From Deuterostichococcus epilithicus (taxonomy: Eukaryota; Chlorophyta; Trebouxiophyceae; Prasiolales; Stichococcaceae), in contig JAVTLE010000014.1 in the NCBI GenBank assembly GCA_033439295.1, positions 3,472,001 through 3,536,000 on the forward strand: a DNA stretch of 64,000 bases, written 5' to 3'. The notes beneath the pieces are model-generated. The model saw nothing but the letters and a program-made list of their open reading frames with translations, made no database searches and was not told the origin of the DNA. Below are positions 37,722 through 48,600 of this stretch, in pieces (the stretch's first letter is position 1; every line of letters starts with the position of its first letter). A program made the translations under genes and the position numbers.

Positions 37722-40611
37722 ATGGCGTCGGCGAGTTCCCTGAAGATTTTACGGGAACTGCAGAGCAGACCAGAGAACAAGGTCTGACTGCGCCAACGGC
37801 GTCTCAGCATGCACCGCTGGCAATTGGGGAGTATGCCGGCATCATTTGCTGGGCTGGCGACACTTTGCTCGGCGTCTCGTACGAGGACCCTCGGGCACAG
37901 CGGTGCTGGATCGGGGTGCTATGCGCAACCTCCCGTCCATGTCCATGTCGGCAATCCAGGCCGATCTCCTTCTTGCAGATTTGCGTGGACTGCGAGGCGA
38001 AGCACCCGCAGTGGGCAACCGTGTCATATGGCACCTTCATGTGCTTGGACTGCAGCGGCAAACACCGCGGACTGGGCGTGCATCTCTCCTTCGTCAGGTA
38101 CTGGGGCTTTGAGCATCGGCCGCGGCGCTGCATGTCCTCAGTTACAATTCCAGCCGTGCGCCAGCACTTACCGACACTGGAAGTGGCCTGAACCTTGAAT
38201 GCGCTGCCGCACCGCAGGTCGGTCACGATGGATGCCTGGTCGCCGGAGCAGTTGCAAAAGATGCAGGCGGGCGGCAACGGCAAATGCAACGCATTCCTGA
38301 AGAACTACGGCATCGACAAGCACACGGACATCAAAGAGAAGTACAACTCCCAGGCAGCTGAGGTGAGGCGTGGTGGCGTTGGGGTATGTGGATTGGGGCT
38401 CCCTTGTCTTGTCAGCAGCTTGCCATTCATCGTGTGGGAGGCTGTGTGGATCCGTGGTCTCGGAGGAGTTACGCGACTGGATGATGCACGGGCGCCAGAG
38501 GAGTATTGATCTGCCTTGGTGCCATGCTAGCTTTCCATGAACCAGCATTCATCTGCAGTGATCCGTTCGGAGACGGAGCGTGTTGGCTTACCGTCGTGCA
38601 GTTCTTGAGGGAGAAGGTGAAGGCAGAGGTGGAGGGACGGTCGTACACCGCGCCGCCGCCTTCCAGCGTGCGGTCACCTGCAAAGCCGCAGCGCAGCAGC
38701 AGCCGGCCCGCCGCCAATGGCAGCGGCCAGGACGAGTGGGGCGAATGGGGCGGCGCCAGCAGCAGCCAGGTGCGGTGCCACCCGGCTCGCTGGGTCGGAA
38801 GGGTATCGAGATGCTCAAGCTTTCTTCGGATGCTCCAGCTCCTGTCAGCGACTGGTCATGTGACAGGGTCTGCGACGCGGCAGACGGTCTCCCCCGGCTT
38901 TGCAGGCCTCAGCAGCGCTCAATGCGCTCATTGTCGCGCACCCAGGGGTGTTGATGTATCCTTCGGCCGCGCTCACTTCTCGGGCTGCTGCTCTTGACCG
39001 CGCGCGGCCTGACCCACGCCAGCCACGCTGTGCGCAGGCAGCGCCGCAGGGCAACAGCCGGTCGGCGTCGCCGAGCCGCGGCGCATCCACCGGCAACTAC
39101 AACAAAGCGGACCTGGAGGCGTCCGCCGCGCAGAAGGAACAGTTTTTTGCCAGCCGCATGCAGCAGAACGCAGGCCGCTCGGATCGCCTGCCGCCCAGCC
39201 AGGGCGGCAAGTACGTCGGCTTTGGCTCCGCTGGCAGTGCGCCGCCGCCGCCGGCAAACAACGGCGCCGGCATCGACCAGGTCACCACCATGCTGTCCAG
39301 TGGCTGGAGCCAGCTGTCCACAGTGGCGGGTGAGGGCTCGTGTCAGCGCTGCATGGTTTCAATCTGTTTGGTGCGGCAGAGGCCGCAGCAAAGCCGAGTG
39401 GCCGCTCCAGCATCAATGCTGCACCCTGTATAGAAGCTCGTCCGCCATGTGGTGCCCTCTCTCGCTGTCATGCTGCAGTGCACAGGGTGGCTGGCCAAAG
39501 TGAACCCGCAGGGCACGTGAGGGCGTCAGGGCATGAGCGCGCGCCGACGCAGACGTGAGCGTGGCTGGTGCCCCGCGCAGGCTCGGCGGTGTCGCAGGTG
39601 CGGACGAGCGAGCAGGTCCAGCAGACGGCGAGCGTGGTGGCGGAGAAGGGCAAGGAGTATGGCACCAAGGGCTGGGGCCTGATGCGCAGCGTGTACGCCA
39701 ATGTCGCCAGCCAGGTGGAGAACGTCGCCAACGAGCACGGCTATAAGGTCGACCTGGGTGCGTCCGAGAGAACTTGGGTTTTATATAGGACTGGGTCGTG
39801 GCCCTCCTGCTGTTGAGGCATGCTTGCGCCGCCAGCGACGGAGCGGACGAGCGGTTGACAGGGGTCTGTGCTGCGTTTGTGCTTTCTGAATTGCAAGAGA
39901 CTTCGAATCAGTTGGACGGCCAGGGTCCCAAATGCTGCGCAGGTTCTTGCACTGGCAAGTTTGCGAGCAGCAATGGAGCCTGACTTCTGGATGATCTGCG
40001 GTAATGCCCTATATCTCATGTGGTGCTGAGTCGCGCTGGGGTCCTGGTACAGGGGCGAAGAGCTTGCAGAACGGCGGCGGCGGCATGGCGGGGGCCCGCA
40101 GCAACAGCCAGCCGCAGCTGCACCACGACATGGACGGGCAGCCGGTGGACGGCAGCTCCTGGGACGCGCCGGCGCGGCAGTCGTCCGCCGGGCGCACAGA
40201 CCTTGACGGCGCCGGCAGCGGACGGCAGGGCTCGGCGGGCGCAGGTGGCAGTCGACTCGCGCACAGCGCCAGCACCGGCAACGCCGCCTTTGCCGGTTTC
40301 GAAGGTGTGCTTGCAAATGGTGTGAGCCGGTCTGGCGTCCAAGATCGGCGACGCTGATCATTCACTTCCCCGCCTGTGCTGGTGCAGCCTTTGCTGATGG
40401 GCAGCGGATTCCACCACGATGCAGTCGTTCAGACGGCCTGTGGAAGCGTTCAGACGGCCTGTGGTGGTGCGCAGATGCGACAACAGACTCGACGTGGGAT
40501 GACCACTCGTGGGATCCGTCGCCAAAAGCGGCCAGCAAGCCGGCTCCCAGCCGCGCTGCGGCGGAGCCGGCGACGCTGAAAGCAGACAGCGACGACTGGG
40601 GCAAATGGTGA
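37722..40611 (+). CDS. ArfGAP1-type Arf GTPase-activating protein
   Basis: It stimulates GTP hydrolysis by Arf1 and acts in COPI vesicle dynamics at the Golgi. The zinc finger is intact: exon 1 (37722–37781, MASASSLKILRELQSRPENK) joins exon 2 (37979–38097) to give the C4 finger ICVDC-(16)-CLDC with a GKHRGLGVHLSFVRS segment carrying the conserved Arg. Exon 3 (38218 on) encodes SVTMDAWSPEQLQKM. The C-terminal half is Ser/Pro/Gly-rich with several W-centred motifs (DEWGEWGG; WGLMRSVYANVASQVENV near 39.68 kb; DDWGKW at the very end). It resembles ArfGAP1/AGD6/AGD7 lipid-packing and coat-binding tails. The stop TGA is at 40609. The best family fit is ArfGAP1, not ArfGAP2/3. Confidence 0.9.
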
Positions 40612-41241
40612 TTGCCGCTCTAGGCTAGCTAGCTTCGGGGTTGAGGGGTGGTGCGCGACTAGTTAGCTGCAGCGGCAGCAGGGGTCTGCTTGTCTAGGGA
40701 ATGATAAAAGTCGCCGTGGTACCGCTGCGTGCAGCATGCGGCATTGCGGCACAACGTCGAATTCATGGGTCCTGTGCGTCTGGTCCGTCACACCGTCGAA
40801 CCTAGCGAGAGGTTATCAGCGGGATGAAACTTGTGCTGTAGATGCCGAGTTGGTAATGAAAGGGGCAAGGTAGCGCGCACACAATACTTGCAAAATGCAG
40901 AGCTGCAGCCATGCTCAGCAGCTCCGTCCCCGTCACTGCTGCAAGCGTCGCATACAAATTTGCGCAGATGAAATTCACATCGAGGACGTTGCTAGCGCTA
41001 GTAAAGTAACGCGCACAGCCTGCTTTTCGCACAGCTGATCGAAACTGTTCGATTGCCATCACCTGCTCCCTCTGACACGCGTTCTGCACAAGTGAAGGGC
41101 GCCCCAACACGCAAGACATCGTTGATCTCTCGAACTTCGCGAGTCAGGGTCAGGCCGTCCGAATCGAAGGGAGGCCCACGGAAATAGGATAAGCGCACAG
41201 CTGCGCGCTGTGCCACAGCGCAGCGGGCCCCCTCAGTCGCC
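40612..41241. other. Intergenic region
   Basis: This lies between ArfGAP and TXNDC9, both on the plus strand. A 105-codon minus-strand frame here has hydrophobic runs but no start context or homology I recognise. Confidence 0.4.
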
Positions 41242-42812
41242 ATGAACTTCGGGGGCGCCGCGCCAGACATGGCGGAGAAGATGGTGAGGCGTTCTCTGAT
41301 AGCATCACCCACACACCTAACGCACACCTCCTGCCTGAAGACCGAACGCACGCGCTTCCATGCACCCGGCAATCAATTGCTGCATATGTCGTGTATGCAG
41401 GACGCCGACAACTTCCGGAGCAAGATGAACAGCCTGGCGTACGGCAACGTCATGGCGAAGGCGGCAGAGGACTATAAGCAGGTCTGCAAAGAGGTCAACA
41501 CCCTCTCGCCCGCACGGGGCGCCATGCGTCCTGGTCTGAGTCCGTCATAGCCGTTCTGGGGCGCGCGGCATTGCGGCGCCCCGAGTTCCGTCAATCTATA
41601 CCCATGCTGGCGGGTGGTAGAGGGCCCTGATTCCATCCGGCATGGTAAACCATCCGATTGCGAAGGGCTTCTTGCCGTCGCAGGAGCTGCTGGCGGGGGA
41701 GGCGACAGAGCGGCAGCAGGGGGCGCGGCAGCTGGACGTCAGCGACCTGCGCAGCGACCCGGAGCTGGAGAAGCTGCACCGCGACCGGCTCGCGGAGCTG
41801 CAGGCTGAGGTGGAGAAGCGGGCCACCCTGCAGCGGCGCGGCCACGGCGAGTACCAGGCAAGTACCAAGCGTTCTGAGGCCCTCCGTGCGCGCGCCGGCA
41901 TTCCGGCTGCTGCAACACCACAGCGGCGGCTGCATGGCTGGACAGGAGGGTGGCATGGCAGGGTCGTGGATCCTGTACCACCTGGCGCTCACCACAGCTG
42001 CTGGGACCCGTCGATTCAATCTTCATCCCTTGGCAGCACCCGCACTGCATGCCGCAAATGGTGCCGGCAGGTCCTCGCCTGACCCACACACAGCCGCCAC
42101 GGGTCGCTGCAACAACCGGACGATATTTCCTTGCAATCAGCAATCCAGCATTGGCATGTCGTTCGCGCGCAGGAGGTGAAGGAAGCAGACTTCCTGGACA
42201 CGGTGACGCAGACGCGGCAAGTGGTGTGCCACTTCTACCACCGCGACTTCGTGCGCTGCAAGATCGTGGACAAGCACCTGGAGCAGCTGGCGCAGGAGCA
42301 CTTTGGGACGCGCTTCATCAAAGTCTCAGCGGCGGTGCGGGCTCTTCCTTCAGAGGCATGAAGGGGGCTGCAGCCAGTGACATGCTGGGTGGAGCAGGAC
42401 TGCCGCTGAAGGACCACACGCCTTTCGATGCATGCTGTAGTGATACAGCATACCAGCTTGAGGATTCTGGAAGCGGATCAGGGTTCCGAAAGGATCACGC
42501 ACCCTGACGGTGAGTGTTTTGCACATGCAGGAGGCGCCATTCTTCACAGAGAAGTTGCAGATTCGCGTGCTGCCGTGCCTCATCGTGTTCCTAGACGGCA
42601 TCGCCGCGGAGCGGGTGGTCGGCTTTGACGCCTTCGGCAACAGGGACGACTTCACCATTTCAGAGCTGGCCGCGTGGCTGCTAAAGGCGGGCGGCGTGTC
42701 ACCGAAGGTGCAGACGCGGTTGGGACCCCCAGAGCACATGAGAACTGCCGTCAGGACCAGCAGGCTCAATCGGAGAGATTCGGACGACGAGGATAGCGAC
42801 TTCAGCGATTAG
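41242..42812 (+). CDS. TXNDC9/PLP3-type phosducin-like thioredoxin-domain protein
   Basis: Phosducin-like proteins of this class help the chaperonin CCT fold actin and tubulin in the cytosol. Five exons fit in phase: 41242–41283, 41401–41481, 41684–41857, 42173–42334 and 42531–42812 (TAG). The N-terminal helical part contains LAYGNVMAKAAEDYKQELL and DPELEKLHRDRLAEL, ending in RRGHGEYQ. The thioredoxin fold has VVCHFYHRDFVRCKIVDKHL, FGTRFIKVSA, then EAPFFTEKLQIRVLPCLIVF with the cis-Pro and the GF-(5)-DDF motif. There is no redox CxxC, as usual for the family. The C-terminus is an acidic DSDDEDSDFSD tail. Intron 3 has a GC donor (CAG|GCAAGT). Confidence 0.92.
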
Positions 42813-42871
42813 AGATTGTCTCAACCTTTCAGCAACGATTGTACATCAGGGGTCAGAGACTGAGCGCGAAA

Positions 42872-42937
42872 CCGTGACCAGCCAACCTCTCAGATTGAAC
42901 CTCACTAGTCGGACTTGCACAGCTGAAGTAGCTCAGC
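42872..42937 (+). repeat. 66-bp direct repeat, left copy
   Basis: This copy starts CCGTGACCAGCCAACC and ends AAGTAGCTCAGC, 60 bp after the TXNDC9 stop. It matches 45277–45342 in the same orientation, with three differences seen by eye. The two copies bound the repeat block. Confidence 0.9.
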
Positions 42938-43006
42938 AACAGACTGTGGCTCTGGGTTCTCTCTTTTCGTCCCTTCGCGCGCACTGGCAATCTAGCGAAT
43001 GCGACA

Positions 43007-43194
43007 CTCCCTCCCTCCCTCTCTCTTCTCTTCTCTTCTCTTCCTCCGTTGTATGCGGTTTGCTTCTTTTCTCTTCTTTATCCGCTTCAAGACATGGTTC
43101 AACGGAAAAGGCGGACGTGGCGTGCAGTGCGGGCGGCGTTTATTCGAGAGGCTCAGTCCACGAAAGCTACGCGAGCATGCAACGGAAGAAAGCC
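43007..43194. repeat. Left arm of a large inverted repeat
   Basis: The arm runs from a CT-rich tract (CTCCCTCCCTCTCTCTTC) through CGCTTCAAGACATGG and GGACGTGGCGTGCAGTGC to CATGCAACGGAAGAAAG. It matches the reverse complement of 44992–45180 at most positions, with scattered substitutions and small indels. Confidence 0.88.
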
Positions 43195-43571
43195 ACAACA
43201 ATCTTTCTTCCGTTGTATGCATATTTTCTTCCGTTGCAGCGCCAACATTCCTTTCTTCCGTTGTATACATCTTTTCTTCCGTTGCTTTTCTTCTGTTGTT
43301 TGTTTGCTCTCTTCAGCTGGCGCTGCAACGGAAGAAAACATGCATACAACGGAAGGAAGGAAGCAGAGTCGCATCCCTGGGAGTATTTTCTCTTCAGCTG
43401 GCGCTGCAACGGAAGAAAACATGCATACACCGGAAGAAAGCCAGGATTGGGACTTTCTTTCGTTGTATGTTTGTGTTCTTCCGTTGGCGCTGCAACGGAA
43501 GAAAGCCAAAATTATTGGGACTTTCGTCCGTTGTACGTTTGTTTTGTTCTGTTGCAACGGAAGAAAACAAT
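43179..43571. repeat. Left array of CAACGGAAGAAA words in both orientations
   Basis: The 12-mer CAACGGAAGAAA and its reverse complement recur about ten times, allowing for single-base variants. The last ~146 bp (from about 43426) is one full copy, in the same orientation, of the tandem unit at 44570–44930. The long open frames crossing this block on both strands come from its low-complexity repeats and are not genes. Confidence 0.85.
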
Positions 43572-44569
43572 GGGCGCTCGCCGGGGGCGAGACGCGAGTT
43601 TGATCAGATCGCTCGAAAGGCAGCAGCCGAAAGGGGAGCAGCCAGGCCGCTAATAAGGCCGGCTGAGGAATGACAGCACTGGAGAGCACCCTGTAGCGAA
43701 AACGGCCACAGCAGAATGACGCATCGTTACATGCAGCAGCTGGCATGGCATGCTCATGCTGCCATGATCGCGGACTGATACGGATAGCAAATCTGCACGC
43801 TCCAGGGCACTGACGGCTCGGGGTGAGGAAAATTCAACAATTGTGTCTGAGTATCAGCGCGACATGAAGATTCCACGCCGAAAGCGCTCGCACATCACTG
43901 CAGAAGCCTTTCTGACATCTGCTGGAACAAGCACGCGCAATTTGCCGCATGCAGCTTGTTTGGCGAGCATCCCCAGCCTGGACATGAACAGCCCCCCTGG
44001 TACTTGGTAAACTTACCCACGAGCTACTTGACAGCCCCCGCATCACTGGTTACAGACCTGTGACAAATCTTTCCCCCGTGGTTGATCTCTCCGAAACGCC
44101 CCTTCTGCGACCTGCTGCAGCGCGCAGGGGTTTCCAGCTGCAGCACCCGTGCAACCTGCGAGCGGACCGCTCTGCAGCGCGGAGGCTTCCGAATCACAGT
44201 CTGCGTCTGGCAATCTCGAATATCACCCTCGTGTTCATACCTAGCAATAAGTACCCAGAATCATCCCCCGTTCTATAGAAAATCGTACTAAGGGCGCGGA
44301 AACGATTCTTACATCAACTCGCCAAATCTTACAACGCCGGCTGCCGGGGCGCCGTTCGCACGGCCAGCCGCAGCAGGAGGCGCCTGCCTCACGCGAGGTC
44401 TGCAGAATGGCCCAAGGAGCAGCTGACTGACCAGGGAAGACCTGAAGACGCAAGGTGACTCCGGCAGAAGGCGGAGGAGGTTTCCCGTCGACGACTCTTA
44501 GGGTTTACTACGGCCAGGCGGAAAACTTGAGTGCATAAGTTTGAATCACCGAAGGTGATCAAACTAAAA
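43572..44569. other. Unique core between the two arrays
   Basis: About 1 kb of non-repetitive sequence sits inside the repeat block. I find no splice-consistent exon, transposase motif or RNA gene. Confidence 0.4.
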
Positions 44570-44930
44570 ATGCATACAACGGAAGAAAGCCAGGATTGGG
44601 ACTTTCTTCCGTTGTACGTTTGTTTTCTTCTGTCGGCGCTGCAACGGAAGAAAGCCAGGATTGGGAATTTCTTCCGTTGTAAGTTTGTTTTGTTCTGTTG
44701 CAACGGAAGAAAAAAATGCATACAACGGAAGAAAGCCAGGATTGGGACTTTCTTCCGTTGTATGTTTGTTTTCTTCTTTTGGCGCTGCAACGGAAGAAAG
44801 CCAGGACTATTGGGACTTCGTCCGTTGTACGTTTGTTTTGTTCTGTTGCAATGGAAGAAGAAATGCATACAACGGAAGAAAGCCAGGATTGGGACTTTCT
44901 TCCGTTGTATGTTTGTTTTCTTCTGTTGCT
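44570..44930. repeat. Right array: about 2.4 tandem units of ~146 bp with hairpins
   Basis: Each unit begins with a hairpin of stem TACAACGGAAGAAAG / CTTTCTTCCGTTGTA and a 12-base loop. Hairpins start at 44575, 44721 and 44868, a period of 146–147 bp. A second, weaker copy of the hairpin lies within each unit after a GGCGCTG linker. Confidence 0.9.
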
Positions 44931-44991
44931 CTCCGAAAAGAAAAGAAAACCGCGTACAAAGGAGGAAAGAGTGAAGAAAGAATAGGGCGCA

Positions 44992-45180
44992 CTTTCTTCC
45001 GTTGCATGCTCGCATCACTTTCGTGGACCAAGCCTCTCGAATGAGCGCCGCCAGCACTGCACGCCACGTCCGGCTTTTCCGTTGAACCATGTCTTGAAGC
45101 GGAAAAAGAAGAGAAAATAAAGAACGAAAACGCATGCAACGGAGGAAGAGAGGAGAAGAGAGAGGGAGGGAGGGAGGGAG
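44992..45180. repeat. Right arm of the large inverted repeat
   Basis: This is the reverse complement of 43007–43194 and ends in a GA-rich tract (AGAGAGGGAGGGAGGGAGGG). A further CAACGGAAGAAAG word lies just outside at about 45208–45220. Confidence 0.88.
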
Positions 45181-45276
45181 CGCGCGGAACGGAAGGAAAA
45201 TGCATACAACGGAAGAAAGCCAGAACTGGACTAGAGTAGCGGGAGAAGACCCCAAGTTGGAAGGCAATGCATGTAG

Positions 45277-45342
45277 CCGTGACCAGCCAACCTCTCAGGT
45301 CGAACCTCACTTGTCGGACTTGCACAGCTGAAGTAGCTCAGC
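45277..45342 (+). repeat. 66-bp direct repeat, right copy
   Basis: This is the same sequence and orientation as 42872–42937 and lies about 340 bp before the RanGAP start codon. Together the copies bound about 2.4 kb. Confidence 0.9.
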
Positions 45343-45682
45343 GTGTCAGACGCCCGTGAATGCTTTGCTGCGCCGAGGTCAGGCAAACGGCGCACTGCCG
45401 CATGGCGAGGATGCACCTGGCATTGGGCGCTGTAAGCGAGCTGTCTGACGGGACAGACAAGATGACGCAAGTGGCAGGGCTTGCAGTGGCAGTCAGTCTG
45501 AGTGCAATTTGCGCCGCGTGCCCTTGCGTCTTGCCAACTGACAAGCTCAGGAGAAGCGAGCATCTGCTTCGCGCTCCGCGCTGCGCTCGTCGTCAAAGGG
45601 GAAACGTTCGCCGAATTCGATCTTGAGGCGCCTGCCTGCGCCGCTTTGCGCGCGCCGCCGCGGAACGCGTTCGTTCTCGGGG
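45343..45682. other. Promoter-side flank of RanGAP
   Basis: Between the right direct repeat and the RanGAP ATG I see no gene. It should contain the RanGAP promoter and 5' UTR. Confidence 0.4.
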
Positions 45683-48600
45683 ATGGCGGGTCAGCAATGG
45701 TCGCTGACGCCGGAGCAGCGCGCCATCACCGTCGAGCGTATCACAGCGAGCATCACCAATTTGGCATTCGCGCGCGGTGTGGCGCTGACCCTGGATGACG
45801 CCCGCAAGGCGGCTGCCACGGCGGAGAAGACGGCCCACACGGTGGCGCAGGTCGAATCGCGCACGACGACGGGCTCCCGCCCGGAGACTGAGAGCCTGCA
45901 GGCATATACCAGGTCAGTTGGTTGAGCGGCATGCAAATGCGTATTGATCGGTCGACAGAGCAGGCTGTAAGAAGCCTTGACGGGGCGCAGAGCTGAATCT
46001 CTCTTGATTTCTTCTGAATTGTGCACAAACCAGGAAGCTGGGCATGCTGGTGCTGGAGGCGGCAGAAAAGGCGGGCAGCGTGTCTAGCGGGGACGCGGCT
46101 GCTGGCGAAAATGGCATCGCAGAGGTGAATGTCGCTGCGTCCCTGACGCCTGGCGGAGCTGCTGTACCCATTTTAATATCCAAGTAGCTCTCAACTGCCA
46201 CGAGTTGCAGCTGCATCTGGCCTCTATCACATAGCGCATGGGCCAGGTATGGCACGCCACATGCCCGAGATGCCGATCTCGAGGCGATTGTTATCTCTGC
46301 AGCGTGACACTCTGGACCTGAGCGGCGAGCGGGCGTTCCTGAACCGCGAGCTCGCAGAGGACGCGCTCTCGCCGCTTCTGGCAGACAACGCCGCCATCAC
46401 AAAGGCGAGCACCCGCACAGCGAAACCTTTCATGCACAATGGGGATTATGGCACCCCTGCTGCGCATGCCATGTGAGCACGTGACAATGCCGTGCAGTCG
46501 GGGCGCCGGGCTCGCCTGGGCCGTGAGTGCAACACCGCCCAAACTGCAGATCAAGCTGAGCACGAAGAGCTTTGAGCCGGCGGCGGCGGAGGTGCTGGCG
46601 CTAGGGATCGGCAACGTGCGCGGCAGCCTCGTGGACGCGGATCTTTCCGACATCATCGCAGGTGGCCCCTGATTTTGTATATCCCAAGTGGCAGCTACGA
46701 CTTGTGCACACTGTTATCGCATGTGCCGGCACTGGGTGTTACCTTCAATGGTGTGCAGCCGCGATGACGCCCTTGCGGATACCGTTCGCTGTCGGTGGGG
46801 AACTTGCTCCAGACATGTTATGCAGCGTCGCGCTCTCTGGAAGGCTGTCGACAGGTTTGCGCGACTGATTAGGGATCTGGCTTCGGGGGGGCAACAGGTC
46901 GCGCCGCGCCGCTTGACACACGCTCTCTGAACCTCCCGCGCAGCGGGCATTCCACAGTCCTAGAATCCGATCTAGGGTTGTCCACGAACCTGCAGGGCGG
47001 CCCGAGGACCAGGCGCTGGAGTCGCTGCGCATAATCAGCGAAGCGGTCGCAGCGCACGGGCGGCTAGAGGGCATCAACCTCAGCGACAATGCGCTCGGCG
47101 AAAAGGGCGTGCGCGCCTTTGCCGCCGGCCTACGCGACCAGGTGCGGCGTCAGGCAGTGCGCCAAGCGTGGATGCTTGCTCTTGAGCAGCTGCACTGTGG
47201 CACCATGGCATCCAGCTGCATGAGCGTGTCCAGCTGCAGCATGCAATCGCGGTTGTGCGCAGGCCGCGATTGATTGACGAGACAGACGGTGTTGGCGTCC
47301 TGGCCTGGTATCGCTGCCCAGCCCTGACAGTGGCCATCCGCAGGCGGCGCTGCAGCGGGTGGCTTTCCAGAACGTGGGCGCGTCCATCAAGGCCTGCCGC
47401 GCGATCGCGGAGCTCATACCCAGCAGCCAGGCGCTGGCGCAGCTGCACCTGTTCAACAACATGAGCGACAACGAGGGCGCGGCCGCGATCGCCGAGCTGC
47501 TGACGCGCTCCCCCGCGATGGCGGACTTCAAAATGGCGTCCTCCCGTGTCGGCGCCGAGGGCGGCATCGCGCTCGCCAAGGGACTGTCGGCAGGTGTGCA
47601 CAGCCTGCTGGGCCTGGCGCACAAGCTCAGGGTCCGGAGTGGCACAGTGGAAGTGTGAAGGATAGTCGGTTGCTGGGCTCCCTGCTGCCTGCTGCTCGGC
47701 AGTGCTGGGCGGACCTGCACGCTTGCGGCCTCGTCTGGCGGCACACGAGGAGCTTGAGGTATGGATCTCAAAAGACAAGAACAACAGGTCTCGATCGACA
47801 ACGCCTCCTGCAAAGAATCGCAGGCACCAGCCTGGTGCAGCTGGACGTGAGTGACAACCCGATGACGGGGGAGGCGGCGCCGGCGCTGGCGGCGATGCTG
47901 GGCCGCCATGCCGGGCTGCGGTCGCTCAATCTGTCCGACACAGCGCTCGGCGATGAGGGCGTGTCCGCCGTCGTGGAGGCCATCCACGCCTCCTCTGCCA
48001 GCCTGGAGGTGAGTCCTGCCTCCATGGCTGTTCAATTCCAGGGGCGACAGGCTGCGGTCTGCCGGTGATCTGGGGGCTGCGCGTGCCCACAGGGGTTGGC
48101 GCCCTCAAGTTCCCCGGTTGCTTTGTGCCTCAAGACGGAGGCCCAGCCTGGGAGCTCTGATTCAGCCGCACACTGCATTTCTCAACCTCAACGAGATCCG
48201 GCAAAATCCGCTCTCAGGAGTCTGAAATGAAGTCTTTGTTCGTACCGAGCTGATGAGGATTTGTCACACGCCGATGCAGGAGCTGAACCTGGCGCTGAAT
48301 GAGGTCACGGAGGAGGGCGTAGACAGCCTGGTGGCCTTCCTGCAGGGCCGGACCGCGCTGCAGCGGCTGCAGCTTCGTGAGAACGAGCTGGGCGACGAGG
48401 GCGCCGCCGCCCTGGCGCCCGCGCTGCAGGTGCTGCAACGCTGATGCCCTTGAGGGTTTCTAGAATTCTGCAGCCTGCAGCCGCAGTTGCGACGTCTGCA
48501 CTGGCAGTAGATGGTCCCAGACGACGCTGCACCGTTTCGGCCAGCTGCAGCTGACCCGCAGCAGCGTTGGCTCCTGGTCGTCAGAGATATGCAAAGGGCA

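Noticed and set aside
40802-41119. 105-codon minus-strand frame between ArfGAP and TXNDC9
   Set aside because: It has no recognised motif, no splice support and no start context, and sits where the TXNDC9 promoter is expected.
43160-43580. CRISPR-like spacing of a short repeat
   Set aside because: The repeats occur in both orientations, spacers are themselves repeats, and there are no cas genes in a eukaryotic nuclear context. It is an array of hairpin-forming repeats.
44389-45267. 292-codon minus-strand open frame (and a 259-codon plus-strand one at 42874)
   Set aside because: Both run through the CAACGGAAGAAA arrays and inverted arms. Their peptides are internal repeats of Arg/Lys and Phe/Ser-rich words caused by the DNA repeat.
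45277-45342. tRNA-like boxes in the 66-bp direct repeat (a B-box-like GGTTCGACC on the minus strand)
   Set aside because: No properly spaced A box and no cloverleaf could be drawn; the left copy has a poor B box. A tRNA or tRNA-derived SINE is not supported.
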